The notes under the pieces are model-generated. The model saw only the letters and a program-made list of their open reading frames with translations, made no database searches and had not been told where the DNA came from. A DNA stretch of 64,000 nt from RGIG2041 sp045578865 (GTDB lineage Bacteria > Bacillota > Clostridia > UBA1381 > UMGS1253), in NCBI GenBank assembly GCA_045578865.1, contig JAZNLB010000005.1, positions 102,080-166,079 on the forward strand. The letters run 5' to 3'. Positions 1 through 8,724 of this stretch are shown piece by piece. Position numbers and translations under genes: made by a program. Within the stretch, counting starts at the first letter, position 1. Each line of letters starts with the position of its first letter.

Positions 1-1087
1 CACCGCCGCAACCGCCCGTGCATTTTTCAAAGGTATCGATAACATATCTGCAATAGGCAGAATCAATCACCTGATGCTCCTTTTGCTCGTTATGGTCACG
101 CCAGCTGTAAATGAGTTCATCATAGGTAACCGTCTGGTCACCCGTAAAGTTTTGCTCAATCAAATTGCGCTCGTGCAAGTTGTCTAAAATATACTCATAG
201 GTAATGTTGGTGTTGCCCGAATTTCGCATCTTTTCCACATAAGCATCAATAACCACAACGATATCTTCTACCACACTGCGCTCTTTTTCATTGGCAATAT
301 TGTTGTTGTCAATTCTTGTAGTGTAGTCAGAAACCAACACCGCCTTGTTTTTCGTCAACTGATGCTTATAAACCTTAGAAAACAACTCCGACACTTTTAC
401 ATGGCGCAGATAGTTAAATTCATCTGCCAAATCGTTAAACGATACGCCCGAAGCCGTAGAGCGGTAATACGGATTTTGCGCCATACGCTGATAGAGCGTC
501 GAAAGTGTTTCGTCAATGCTTGTGTCAATGAGTTCAAGCATTTCGATATAGTCATAGTCTGCATCGTACAACTTTTCCGTCGTATTGTCTGCCGGCGCAA
601 CATTTACATATTTTTGGCTGTACTCGGCAAAGTAAACATCGAGCGTTTCATCCAGAATGGTTCTTGCAAAAGCCGAACCCTCCGCATTGGTCGCCGTAAA
701 GGAAACCACAAATGTGCTCGGCTCGTAAACATATTCTTCGCCCTCTTCCAGCTTCGCCTCCTTGCGCGCCACTTTGTCCGCTTCGGGAACCGGCGTAATG
801 CTGATTCTTGAAATCAGGCTGTCTACGGAATAAATCCCCGTCAGCCCCATACGGTTGACCACCTTGGAGAGCACCGCAGAAGACTTGATTTCGCCGACAT
901 CGAGTTTTTCGCCGGTCGGGGCAAGGCCCTGCTCTGCCTGCGGGTCATTGTATTGAATGACCTCTGACGCCACATAGGTATTCGAGTTTTTGAGGTTCAT
1001 ATGCACAAAACCGGTTGCCGCAAAGCAAAATACCAAAATCAGCAGCCACAGTTTTTTGATGTATTTAAGTAATTGAAAATTTTTCAT
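1..1087 (-). CDS. Wzz-like chain-length / polysaccharide co-polymerase protein (partial, C-terminus outside window)
   Basis: The frame is open from an ATG at 1087 to the left edge (362 residues visible), so the C-terminus is missing. A GGAGG at about 1096-1100 lies at normal distance from the ATG; a second in-frame ATG at 1093 is too close to it. Residues about 8-30 form one membrane segment after a lysine-rich N-terminus. The following extracytoplasmic part is acidic and helical, as in Wzz-type proteins that set polysaccharide chain length. It lies 18 bases after the similar 451-residue membrane protein and ends the visible exopolysaccharide operon. No catalytic motif is visible. The Wzz assignment rests on topology and context, not on a diagnostic motif. 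Confidence 0.6.
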   Translation of the reverse strand, partial: MKNFQLLKYIKKLWLLILVFCFAATGFVHMNLKNSNTYVASEVIQYNDPQAEQGLAPTGEKLDVGEIKSSAVLSKVVNRMGLTGIYSVDSLISRISITPVPEADKVARKEAKLEEGEEYVYEPSTFVVSFTATNAEGSAFARTILDETLDVYFAEYSQKYVNVAPADNTTEKLYDADYDYIEMLELIDTSIDETLSTLYQRMAQNPYYRSTASGVSFNDLADEFNYLRHVKVSELFSKVYKHQLTKNKAVLVSDYTTRIDNNNIANEKERSVVEDIVVVIDAYVEKMRNSGNTNITYEYILDNLHERNLIEQNFTGDQTVTYDELIYSWRDHNEQKEHQVIDSAYCRYVIDTFEKCTGGCGG

Positions 1088-1105
1088 CTTCATCCCCTCC
1101 TTGAC

Positions 1106-2461
1106 CTATGCCTTTTTCGGAAACTTTTTGGAAATGGCATAGAGCATCAGCGAAAGATACGCAAACGCCGCAAATAGCGCAATACTCTTTAATTCGCCAA
1201 ACAGAGAAGTTCCGTAGATGCTTACTGCAATACACTGATTCATACGGTAATCCAAAAATGCTCTGCCGGCGCTGACCGCCTCTTTGGCAAAACCGCGCAG
1301 CCCTGCATCAATTAAAACTATCATTTCATCCGCCGCCGGACTGACCGAAGCCCCCTGCGCCTGCATCTTACCGATAATCAGATTGTTGTCCATGATCTCT
1401 TTTTCATTGGAGGCAACCGCATCGCTAAACTGCGTTGCCTTTACGGAAAGTTCATCAATGCCCACTTTAGTACGGCCCATGTAATACTTGCCTGCCTCAT
1501 CCCATGTCGGTACCAATACAACGCGCGTCATTTCTTCTGCATACATATCAATCGCCTGATTGCACAGCGCAAAGGAAACGGCGTTTTTTAGTCTGTCAAA
1601 ATCCGTGTTTTGATTTTGGTAAGACAGCCGGTCTATGTAGCCAACTTTATCGCGCGTCAGACCATTTTGCAAAATCAGGGATTTCAAATTCTGCTCGATT
1701 TGCGCTTCCTTAAACTGATACACCTTGCCCGCAATGGAGCCGAAGGTCGCATTGTTTTCCGTCACAAAACTTGAACTTTTTTGCTGCATACCGTAAAGAT
1801 AATTCAAAATGGAGTTTGCCTCTTTGTCTAAGTAGGAAACGGTGTCCATATATTCCATAGTACTGTAATCGGGCGGATTGCTTTCCAAGTCAAACACAAA
1901 ATCATCCGTATAAGCGTCAATGTAATATTCCTTATACGCCGTCGCAATCATTTGAATGACATTTTCCGCGTCGAGATGCTGCGTGTGCTTGGAGGCGTGA
2001 TATTCCACAACGAACTCCGTTGAAATATGGTACTCGGACTTGTCGCGCACATCGCCCTGCACATAAGGGTACACAGTGAGGCATTGTGCAAGTTGCTTCA
2101 CCGTCACATTTTCGAGCGCACCCAGTTGTATCGCCATTGAAAGCACCTCATCACAGGTAATCTCCGCCGGATTGTACCTTGTGCCGTTGGAGTTTTTCGC
2201 CTGCGATGCCTCCGAAAAATTGAGCGCTAAAATTGCCTGCACCGAATTTTTGGCGTGCATATGGTTGAGCACACCGAATACCGCCGTTAAAATCAGCACC
2301 GTTATCAGCACCCATGCCTGTAAATAATTTGCCGTTTTAAATAACTTTACAAATTCACTGCGCGAAATATTTTTTGCACGCAGAAAAATCCACACAATAC
2401 CCAAAAGCAGAAATACGCCTGCGATAATATATGGAAGTTTTTGCAAATGTCCTATATACAT
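1106..2461 (-). CDS. Wzz-like membrane protein of exopolysaccharide operon
   Basis: This 451-residue protein has membrane segments at about 10-28, 48-68 and 428-447, with a long extracytoplasmic domain between the last two. Just after the second segment it carries the NGTRYN motif common in Wzz-family (PCP) proteins of Firmicutes, where it precedes the EVL...A helix. It lacks a kinase domain and a proline-rich C-terminus, so it resembles a modulator rather than a BY-kinase. It sits between the metallophosphoesterase and a second Wzz-like protein. Two such proteins side by side suggest a hetero-oligomeric chain-length regulator. The family assignment is moderate; the membrane topology is seen directly. 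Confidence 0.55.
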   Translation of the reverse strand: MYIGHLQKLPYIIAGVFLLLGIVWIFLRAKNISRSEFVKLFKTANYLQAWVLITVLILTAVFGVLNHMHAKNSVQAILALNFSEASQAKNSNGTRYNPAEITCDEVLSMAIQLGALENVTVKQLAQCLTVYPYVQGDVRDKSEYHISTEFVVEYHASKHTQHLDAENVIQMIATAYKEYYIDAYTDDFVFDLESNPPDYSTMEYMDTVSYLDKEANSILNYLYGMQQKSSSFVTENNATFGSIAGKVYQFKEAQIEQNLKSLILQNGLTRDKVGYIDRLSYQNQNTDFDRLKNAVSFALCNQAIDMYAEEMTRVVLVPTWDEAGKYYMGRTKVGIDELSVKATQFSDAVASNEKEIMDNNLIIGKMQAQGASVSPAADEMIVLIDAGLRGFAKEAVSAGRAFLDYRMNQCIAVSIYGTSLFGELKSIALFAAFAYLSLMLYAISKKFPKKA

Positions 2462-2476
2462 AAACGCACCGCCTTT

Positions 2477-3745
2477 CTAAAATCTGTGCATATCCACAAT
2501 CACAAGTTCCGGCGCATTGTTCATTCGTAAAAGATTGTGATTGTCCAGCCCGCTGCTGACCAGAAGCGGTCTGCCCGATACCTCATACCTGCCGTACACA
2601 TAAGCGCCGCTGCGCTCCGGCAAAAAGCCGCCTTCTTTGGTATAGAGCGGTCCGACCATCGGCAGGCGAATGATGCCGCCGTGCGTGTGTCCGCTCAAAA
2701 GCACATCGCCCCAGTAGTCTGTTTCATAGACTTCATACACCAGCGGCTCATGCATTACCGTAATTTTGATGTTGCCAGGATTTTCATACAGATATCGCTC
2801 ATAACTTTCGCCCGCATACGACCAAAACGCAGACGGGTTAGAGGTCAGCACGCCGTAAATATCCACCTGCGTTCTGCCGACGGTTACGGTTGCAGTCTCA
2901 TTTTTAAGCACCTGCACACCCACCTCGGCAAGTGCCAGCTGCAGTTCGTCTTTTTGCTCGCGCACCTTGGTTGCATCACGATTTGTATTATCAAAACCAT
3001 ATCGGGCATCGAGCGCCTCCTGCGACATAGACGGTCCGTAATAGCGCTCCACTTCATTGTTGCCGTATATGTAGTATGACGGCGCTACCTCGGCAAGCGC
3101 CTTGCAAAGTTGCAGCGTCGCATCCAAAGATGGAGCAGCTACATCCAGGCAATCACCGGTATATAAAATGATATCCGGCTTTAATTTCTTTGCGCGGTCA
3201 ATAAGCTTTACATTGTCTTTTCCATAGGCTGCATTGTGCAAATCGGAAATTTGCAGCACACGCACCTTGTCGTTCGTCTTTAAACTGCTGACATTGTAAA
3301 ATGTTTCTTTAAAATTGCGGTTGGTCAGATAGTTTGCACCCACCACCAGCACGCCGAGCATAATCGCCAGAAAAACAAGACCAAGCACAATCAGTTTCGC
3401 CGCACGCAGATTTTTTTCTTTGCGCGGGTGCGACTGCAACGATTGCGTGCGCTGTCTTTGCACCTTCGCACGCTTGCGCGCATACAGTTTTACCGCAACT
3501 TCTCGACCGAGCACCGTACAAACATGTACGCGAAGAGTGTCTTTATATGCCTTTAAAAAGCCTCGCAAAGGCTGTGTTCCGTAATAACCGATAACAACCT
3601 TTTTTTCCTCTATACTTTCAAACACAAAATGTTCTACCCACTGTGCATAATCTTGTGCAGGCAAAATTTCCTGCAAATGTGCTTTGATGCGTGCCCCGGG
3701 CGTATCAAAGCACTCCGGTGCGGTAATCAGCGTATTATTTTCCAT
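2477..3745 (-). CDS. Membrane-anchored metallophosphoesterase with N-terminal DnaA-N-like domain
   Basis: The start is the ATG at 3745, preceded by GGAGGG. It overlaps the stop of the upstream glycosyltransferase by 11 bases (ATGGAAAATAA). From this start the protein is 422 residues. Residues about 12-88 resemble the DnaA N-terminal domain: a W in the AQDYAQWVEHF helix, an IEEKKVVIGYYG strand pair, and a KAYKDTLRVHV helix ending in LGREVAVKL. A basic linker and one membrane helix (about 117-139) follow, then a calcineurin-like phosphoesterase domain with QISDLH (165-170), YTGD, GNNE, MHEP and SGHTHGG, which provides the two-metal site. The substrate is unknown. Its place between glycosyltransferase and Wzz-like genes suggests a role in envelope polysaccharide metabolism. 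Confidence 0.8.
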   Translation of the reverse strand: MENNTLITAPECFDTPGARIKAHLQEILPAQDYAQWVEHFVFESIEEKKVVIGYYGTQPLRGFLKAYKDTLRVHVCTVLGREVAVKLYARKRAKVQRQRTQSLQSHPRKEKNLRAAKLIVLGLVFLAIMLGVLVVGANYLTNRNFKETFYNVSSLKTNDKVRVLQISDLHNAAYGKDNVKLIDRAKKLKPDIILYTGDCLDVAAPSLDATLQLCKALAEVAPSYYIYGNNEVERYYGPSMSQEALDARYGFDNTNRDATKVREQKDELQLALAEVGVQVLKNETATVTVGRTQVDIYGVLTSNPSAFWSYAGESYERYLYENPGNIKITVMHEPLVYEVYETDYWGDVLLSGHTHGGIIRLPMVGPLYTKEGGFLPERSGAYVYGRYEVSGRPLLVSSGLDNHNLLRMNNAPELVIVDMHRF

Positions 3746-4886
3746 GCAAACGCCCTCCCTTATTTTCAAGCGCCTTTTCATACAGCGCAAGTGTAGCATC
3801 GGCTATATCCGGCCAGCGATATTCCTGCACAACGCTGTCGGCCTCTTTTTGCAAATTGTGCACCATTTCGGCATCCTCGCAAAGTTGCGATAATTTTTCA
3901 GCCAAATCACGCACATCACTTTTATGAAAGTATACCACTTTGTCGCGCGCCACCGAAACATTTTCCGGAATATCGGAGCAAAGTACCGCAGCCTCATAGG
4001 AAAGTGCCTCCAAAAGACTTAAAGACATCCCCTCCAAATCGGACGGCTGACAGATAAGATAGGCGTTCGTGTACATCTCACAAAGCACATCGCCCGAAAT
4101 AAAGCCTGTAAACAAAATGTTCGGATTGTCTTTTGCTTTTTCTTTGAGCATTGCCACATACGAATCGGTATCGCTCGTATCTCCGACAATGACCAGTTTT
4201 TTGTCCGTCTGAATACTGTTGTAGGCATCTATCAGATAATGCACGCCTTTTTCTGCCGTTAAGCGGCAAACCATGCAAATATAGTCCTCTTTATGCAAAC
4301 CGTACAATTCGGTAATACGCTTCTCCGCCTTACGCATGGGTTTTTCAATGCCATTATGAATGAGCGTGCAGTCGCGGTTGTAGGTTTTTTTAAAATATTT
4401 TCTTGCACTTTCACTTAAAACAATAATCTCATCGGCATATTTTGCCATCACGCGTTCGCCGAATTTGATGTACGCCGCGCCAAACCCCTTTCCCCACTTT
4501 TCGCGCTGCCAGTCCAGACCGTGCACAGTAGCAATACATGTTTTGCCAAACAGTTTCGGAATCCACATTGCCGCACAGGGACCTTCCGCATGAAAATGCA
4601 CGATGTCGTAGCGACCGAGCGCAGCCCGAAAGGCCGCCGTAAACGAAGCGAGCATCGCCGCAATTCCTTTAAACTTCAGCGTGGGCGCTGTTTTCAAGCG
4701 CACGCCCTTATAAGTGTTGTTTTGCACCATGTCCAGATATTCATTTTCCACCTTGTCTACAGAGCGGTTGTAGCATGTGATGCGTGCACCGCGCTCGACC
4801 AATAGCGGACAAAGCATCGTCAACACCTTTTCAATACCGCCGCGGCGCGACGGTATGACTTTATGCCCAAGCATTGCAACTCTCAT
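3735..4886 (-). CDS. Glycosyltransferase family 4
   Basis: This 383-residue GT-B enzyme probably adds a sugar to the lipid-linked repeat unit on the cytoplasmic face. The N-terminus MRVAMLGHKVIPSRRGGIEKV is the typical nucleotide-sugar GT4 start with the GGIE loop. The C-terminal half has the FTGFISGD strand and the EGMSLSLLE motif (E-x7-E) that binds the donor nucleotide. Length is normal for the family. It begins 9 bases after the initiating sugar-phosphate transferase and overlaps the metallophosphoesterase by 11 bases, so the three are translationally linked. Donor and acceptor sugars cannot be deduced. Confidence 0.88.
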   Translation of the reverse strand: MRVAMLGHKVIPSRRGGIEKVLTMLCPLLVERGARITCYNRSVDKVENEYLDMVQNNTYKGVRLKTAPTLKFKGIAAMLASFTAAFRAALGRYDIVHFHAEGPCAAMWIPKLFGKTCIATVHGLDWQREKWGKGFGAAYIKFGERVMAKYADEIIVLSESARKYFKKTYNRDCTLIHNGIEKPMRKAEKRITELYGLHKEDYICMVCRLTAEKGVHYLIDAYNSIQTDKKLVIVGDTSDTDSYVAMLKEKAKDNPNILFTGFISGDVLCEMYTNAYLICQPSDLEGMSLSLLEALSYEAAVLCSDIPENVSVARDKVVYFHKSDVRDLAEKLSQLCEDAEMVHNLQKEADSVVQEYRWPDIADATLALYEKALENKGGRLHGK

Positions 4887-4895
4887 AAAATTCTC

Positions 4896-5576
4896 CTATC
4901 TTCCCGTTGCCGTCAACATGACAATCGGCGTTTTCAACATAATGAGCAAATCGCCCGGGAATGTACGATTTTGTATGTAATCCAAATCCATCTCCACCCA
5001 TTGTTCAAAGGGGATGTCGTTTCTGTTTTTGGAAATCTGCCATGTGCAGGTGATGCCCGGGGTCACATGCAGGCGCAAGCGCTGATAATCCGTGTAGTGC
5101 ACCACCTCGCGCGGCAGCGGCGGGCGTGGCCCGACCAAAGTCATATCCCCACGAAGTACATTGATAAACTGCATCAGTTCATCGAGCGATACCTTACGCA
5201 AAAACTTGCCCACGCGCGTAATTCTCGGGTCTTCTTTCATTTTAAACACCGGTCCGTCCATCTCGTTGTCCTTGGCAAGTTGTTCAATCATTGCATCTGC
5301 ATTGGCGCGCATGGTGCGGAATTTAAGCATCTCAAACTCCTCGCCGTGCCTGCCGACACGCACCTGCTTGTAAATCGGACCTGCGCTCGGGTCGTCGATG
5401 ACAATCACCAGCGCAATAATGAGCATCCACGGCAGAAAAAACAACAAAATCAGCGTTGCAAAAAAGATGTCGAACAGTCTCTTTTTCTTCCAGTATGTGC
5501 TGTAAGAATTGGCAATCATCGCCTCCAGGCGCGCTCTTGTTTTCGCATCTACCTTCTGTGTATCCAAATGTGGCAT
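4896..5576 (-). CDS. Initiating sugar-phosphate transferase (undecaprenyl-phosphate sugar phosphotransferase)
   Basis: This 226-residue protein is of the small bacterial sugar transferase (PF02397) type. It transfers a sugar-1-phosphate from a nucleotide sugar to undecaprenyl phosphate, the first step of repeat-unit assembly. Visible marks are KKRLFDI before one hydrophobic re-entrant helix (about 36-57), the basic GPIYKQVRVGR strand, KFRTM, VGPRPPLP, and the TPGITCTWQISKR-like loop. It lacks the large N-terminal CoA-binding-like domain of WbaP-size enzymes, so it is a minimal PglC-like monotopic form. Its ATG directly abuts the stop of the upstream YdjC gene (TAAATG), with AGAAGGA as ribosome site. 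Confidence 0.9.
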   Translation of the reverse strand: MPHLDTQKVDAKTRARLEAMIANSYSTYWKKKRLFDIFFATLILLFFLPWMLIIALVIVIDDPSAGPIYKQVRVGRHGEEFEMLKFRTMRANADAMIEQLAKDNEMDGPVFKMKEDPRITRVGKFLRKVSLDELMQFINVLRGDMTLVGPRPPLPREVVHYTDYQRLRLHVTPGITCTWQISKNRNDIPFEQWVEMDLDYIQNRTFPGDLLIMLKTPIVMLTATGR

Positions 5577-6437
5577 TTAAAATCCTTCTTTCTGTACCTT
5601 CTTTAACTGCAGCGCCGTCAAAAATTCCTCACTTCTGTCCGGCGAAGTATAAAACTTTTTAAAACTTTTTGCACTGCTTTTCCACACGATGTCCTGCGTG
5701 GCGCATCCGCCCGGATGCAAAAGCACCTCTATGTCCATCCCCTTGCGTGCGGCAAGGCGCAAATAGTGCGGCAAAATCTTTTGCACGCGCAAGGCGTCCA
5801 TTCTGCCCGAAAACAAAACCCCCATAAAGAGCGCCGATGTAATATCGCTCTTTACAAGTGCTTTGCGGTTACGCAATCCCAACACTTTCAAAAGCCAGTG
5901 TTTTAGCAGCCCTGACGGTGTGTATGTAAAGAAAAGCGACGGTGTCTTTAAATACGGCATGAGCGGTTCTGCCGGAAAGCGCAGATAACGCACGGGAATT
6001 TGGTTTTCTTCAATCACGCGCAGAAGCACCCGAAAAATGAGCGGAATCATATGCACATGCTGATGACTGTCTATCCGCACCGGCGCATTCGGCGGCAACA
6101 GGGTTCGCACATGGGCAATCTGCGCCGAAAGCTCGGCATACAACGCGCACTCCATCTGTTTGCGCGCGGTCGAAAGCGACAAGAAAAGCAAGCCGACAAA
6201 ATCGTATTTAAAATTGCCCTGCGGCGTTGTCAGTACATCCGCATCTTCACAAAGCGGCCTGCCCTCCGACAGGTTTAAGTGCACCGAATAACAAACCTTG
6301 TCGGTTTCGGGCAAAGTCTCGGCCCGCCCATTGGCAAATACGCTGATTTTGTTTATCGCACCTTCGCTTACACCGCGCAGAATCTGCACATCGGAGACGG
6401 GCGACAAACCATAATCGTCTGCACAAATATAAAGCAT
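5577..6437 (-). CDS. YdjC/ChbG-like carbohydrate deacetylase
   Basis: This 286-residue protein is of the YdjC family, metal-dependent deacetylases of N-acetylated sugars. The family metal ligands are visible: ADDYG near the N-terminus, the HLNL histidine in YSVHLNLSEG, and the HQHVHM stretch following RID. In this operon it probably deacetylates a glycan precursor or lipid-linked sugar rather than dietary chitooligosaccharide; that is inferred from position alone. It starts with AGAGGTG upstream, two bases after the GtrII-like gene, and its stop abuts the sugar-phosphate transferase start. Confidence 0.82.
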   Translation of the reverse strand: MLYICADDYGLSPVSDVQILRGVSEGAINKISVFANGRAETLPETDKVCYSVHLNLSEGRPLCEDADVLTTPQGNFKYDFVGLLFLSLSTARKQMECALYAELSAQIAHVRTLLPPNAPVRIDSHQHVHMIPLIFRVLLRVIEENQIPVRYLRFPAEPLMPYLKTPSLFFTYTPSGLLKHWLLKVLGLRNRKALVKSDITSALFMGVLFSGRMDALRVQKILPHYLRLAARKGMDIEVLLHPGGCATQDIVWKSSAKSFKKFYTSPDRSEEFLTALQLKKVQKEGF

Positions 6438-6439
6438 TC

Positions 6440-7987
6440 TTATTTCACCTCTGCCCCCAGTTTCACAACCAAAACGCCGTCTTGCACCGCAACAGAGTTT
6501 GCCGCAGGCCAGACAGGCATCGCCTGCACGGCATCGGTCGCAAGCAACTGTTGTTTTTGTGCGCCGTACACAAAGGTATAATCGGTATTGCAGTAGTCAT
6601 AAAGCGCACTGCAAAGCACGCTTTGCCCCACACTTTCATCATCAAAGCGCAGGATGTATCCGTCCGTAATTCCCGTCATGTCGGGTGGCAGGTTCGTGCT
6701 GTATGCAAGACTGTCTTTTAGTGCACCCACCACTAAAATCTGCGTGCAATCTTTTGCGCCCGATGTCTGCTCAATGCGGTCTGCAATACGCACAAGCACG
6801 CCGTAGGATTTTTCATAAGCCATCTGCGCTTTATGGTAGCAGACATTGGCGAGCACCACCTGATTGGAAACAATAAAAAAACCGATGAGCAGTACACACC
6901 ACGCTTTGGCAAGTGTCCGCTTTTTATTTTTAAACTGCAACCGCTCATAAAACAAAATAAAGAATATGTAAAAGACCACATAGCCCATTTTCATCAAATT
7001 ATGGTAGTCCGCCTGTGCATTTACCAGCGCAAGCAAAGCTGCACAGGCAGGCAAAAGGACAATACACAGACAAAACAAAATGCACTTGCCTGCCGACTTA
7101 TACAACCGCGCACGGATAAAGGCGTAAGCGCCAAGCAACGCCGTGAGTGCAAAAACAATACAATTCAGCACAGTATACACACTTGCGCCGTTTGAAAAAT
7201 CGAAAAAGAAAGTTTGAAATCCTTTAAAAATCACATAAAAAGATGCTGCTAAATCAAGATTTGCAACCGAAACGGAAGCACGCACGCCTTGGTATTCCAG
7301 AAGGGTTGTTCCTGTCAGGCGCAAAAGTGCAAGCAAAATCAGGTAATACAAAACCATACCGCATAATCCGCAAAGCGCAAAAGCACCGGTCTTTTTCCAA
7401 ATCGCACCGGTTTGCATCTGAGAAAATAGTATCGCATCGAGCAGGTACACAAGCAAAAGCATTGCCGTTACCGTAACATACGCCTGATAAATCGCAACCG
7501 AAAGCGTAATGCACACCACGCCAAGCAGATAGTGCGGCTTACTTTGCGTGATAAACAGTGCCGCCAGGCACGCAAGGAAAAATGCGATTGCATAACCATC
7601 TGCCACATAATTGTACATCAAAACCGATGTTACGCTCGGAAAGGATACCGTCAATGCACCGACGAGTGCTGCCACCGTCGTTTTTTTCAAGCCGAACATG
7701 GCAACAATACACACCGCGCCGAGCGCATGAAACAAAATCGCAAACACGCCCGACAACCATGGCAAATCGTAAAAGGAACCGGGCGCGCATACCACGCCTA
7801 AAAACCAGCGGCCGAGGGCAAGCATGTTTTGTCCGTCATGGCGAAACACAAGCGAATCCCAGTTGGGCAGCCAATTTGTAATTTTATAAAAATGCGCCAA
7901 AAAACCAACCAACAGCGCCGCTGTCAGGCACGCCGTCCAGGTTTTCGGAACACTGCGTCTTAATTTTTCAAAATATGTTTCCGGCAA
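6440..7987 (-). CDS. GtrII-like polytopic membrane glycosyltransferase
   Basis: A polytopic membrane protein of about 515 residues with roughly ten hydrophobic helices. An early loop contains WLPNWDSLVFRHDGQ and GRWFLG, as in Glucos_trans_II (GtrII) proteins, which move a glucosyl group from undecaprenyl-phosphate-glucose to an outside polysaccharide. An extracytoplasmic C-terminal tail of about 110 residues follows the last helix. The frame can open at a GTG at 8005, but that has no ribosome site. The TTG at 7987 lies 8 bases after GGAG and two bases after the upstream stop, and is preferred. It pairs with the GtrA-like gene of the same operon, a common partnership. Confidence 0.7.
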   Translation of the reverse strand: MPETYFEKLRRSVPKTWTACLTAALLVGFLAHFYKITNWLPNWDSLVFRHDGQNMLALGRWFLGVVCAPGSFYDLPWLSGVFAILFHALGAVCIVAMFGLKKTTVAALVGALTVSFPSVTSVLMYNYVADGYAIAFFLACLAALFITQSKPHYLLGVVCITLSVAIYQAYVTVTAMLLLVYLLDAILFSQMQTGAIWKKTGAFALCGLCGMVLYYLILLALLRLTGTTLLEYQGVRASVSVANLDLAASFYVIFKGFQTFFFDFSNGASVYTVLNCIVFALTALLGAYAFIRARLYKSAGKCILFCLCIVLLPACAALLALVNAQADYHNLMKMGYVVFYIFFILFYERLQFKNKKRTLAKAWCVLLIGFFIVSNQVVLANVCYHKAQMAYEKSYGVLVRIADRIEQTSGAKDCTQILVVGALKDSLAYSTNLPPDMTGITDGYILRFDDESVGQSVLCSALYDYCNTDYTFVYGAQKQQLLATDAVQAMPVWPAANSVAVQDGVLVVKLGAEVK

Positions 7988-7989
7988 AC

Positions 7990-8724
7990 TTACCACTCCA
8001 ACCACTTGAATTTATGTAAAAACTTTCCATACAATTTGTCATAAAGACGAACGCCAATGATGCGCTTTATAAAGGTTGTCCTCTTGGAAACCCGGCTCGT
8101 CCACGAGGCGCTGTAATGATGTATGCAATATGTATTTTTCGTAATTTTCTTTCTGCCCGTATAATAATTCATAGGACAAAGATACTCGCAAGAAAGCATC
8201 TGTATGCCCATAAAGATTTGCTCCTGCTTTGTAATATCCATGCCCAATTCCGCAATCGTTTTTGTGTTTCTGTCGGGACACGGGAGCATATCGTAACTGC
8301 CGTCCTCTCGCACAAAGGAAATATCGTTATAATCGGCAAGCAAGCTTTCTATGAGCGGATGGGCGGCAGGCGCCGCAAATCCAAGCCCCGTAGAAACAAC
8401 ACCCTTGTGCTCAAACCCCATATAGCCGCCGTTTGCAAGCAAATCGTCGAGCGGTTTTAAAACTTCCACATCGGTGTCCATATAAATGCCGCCGTATTCG
8501 TAAATCACTTTCAGGCGCACATAGTCGCTGACAAACGCCCACTTTTTTGCCGCATACGCCTCGGCGGCATAGCGGTTTTGCGAAATATCGAAATTCTCCT
8601 CATTCCAGCAAATGATTTCATAATCCGGACAGTATTTTTCCCAACTGCGGATGCACTTTTTCGCCAGCGGCGGCAGCGGTGCGCCGCCAAACCAACAATA
8701 GTGAATTTTTTTCGGAATACTCAT
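7990..8724 (-). CDS. GT32-type (OCH1-like) glycosyltransferase
   Basis: This 244-residue GT-A enzyme of the sugar-binding DXD (GT32) group opens with IPKKIHYCWFGG and carries the conserved GGIYMDTDVEVLKPLD segment, whose DTD binds the metal and nucleotide sugar. A GFEHKG loop and a C-terminal HHYSASWT motif complete the family signature. It probably adds one sugar of the repeat unit in the cytoplasm. Its ATG overlaps the flippase stop by four bases (ATGA). Sugar specificity is not readable. Confidence 0.88.
   Translation of the reverse strand: MSIPKKIHYCWFGGAPLPPLAKKCIRSWEKYCPDYEIICWNEENFDISQNRYAAEAYAAKKWAFVSDYVRLKVIYEYGGIYMDTDVEVLKPLDDLLANGGYMGFEHKGVVSTGLGFAAPAAHPLIESLLADYNDISFVREDGSYDMLPCPDRNTKTIAELGMDITKQEQIFMGIQMLSCEYLCPMNYYTGRKKITKNTYCIHHYSASWTSRVSKRTTFIKRIIGVRLYDKLYGKFLHKFKWLEW

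Noticed and set aside
362..811. Plus-strand 149-residue ORF at the left edge
   Set aside because: It is opposite the Wzz-like gene, which has a membrane helix, a ribosome site and an unbroken frame from 1087 to 1.
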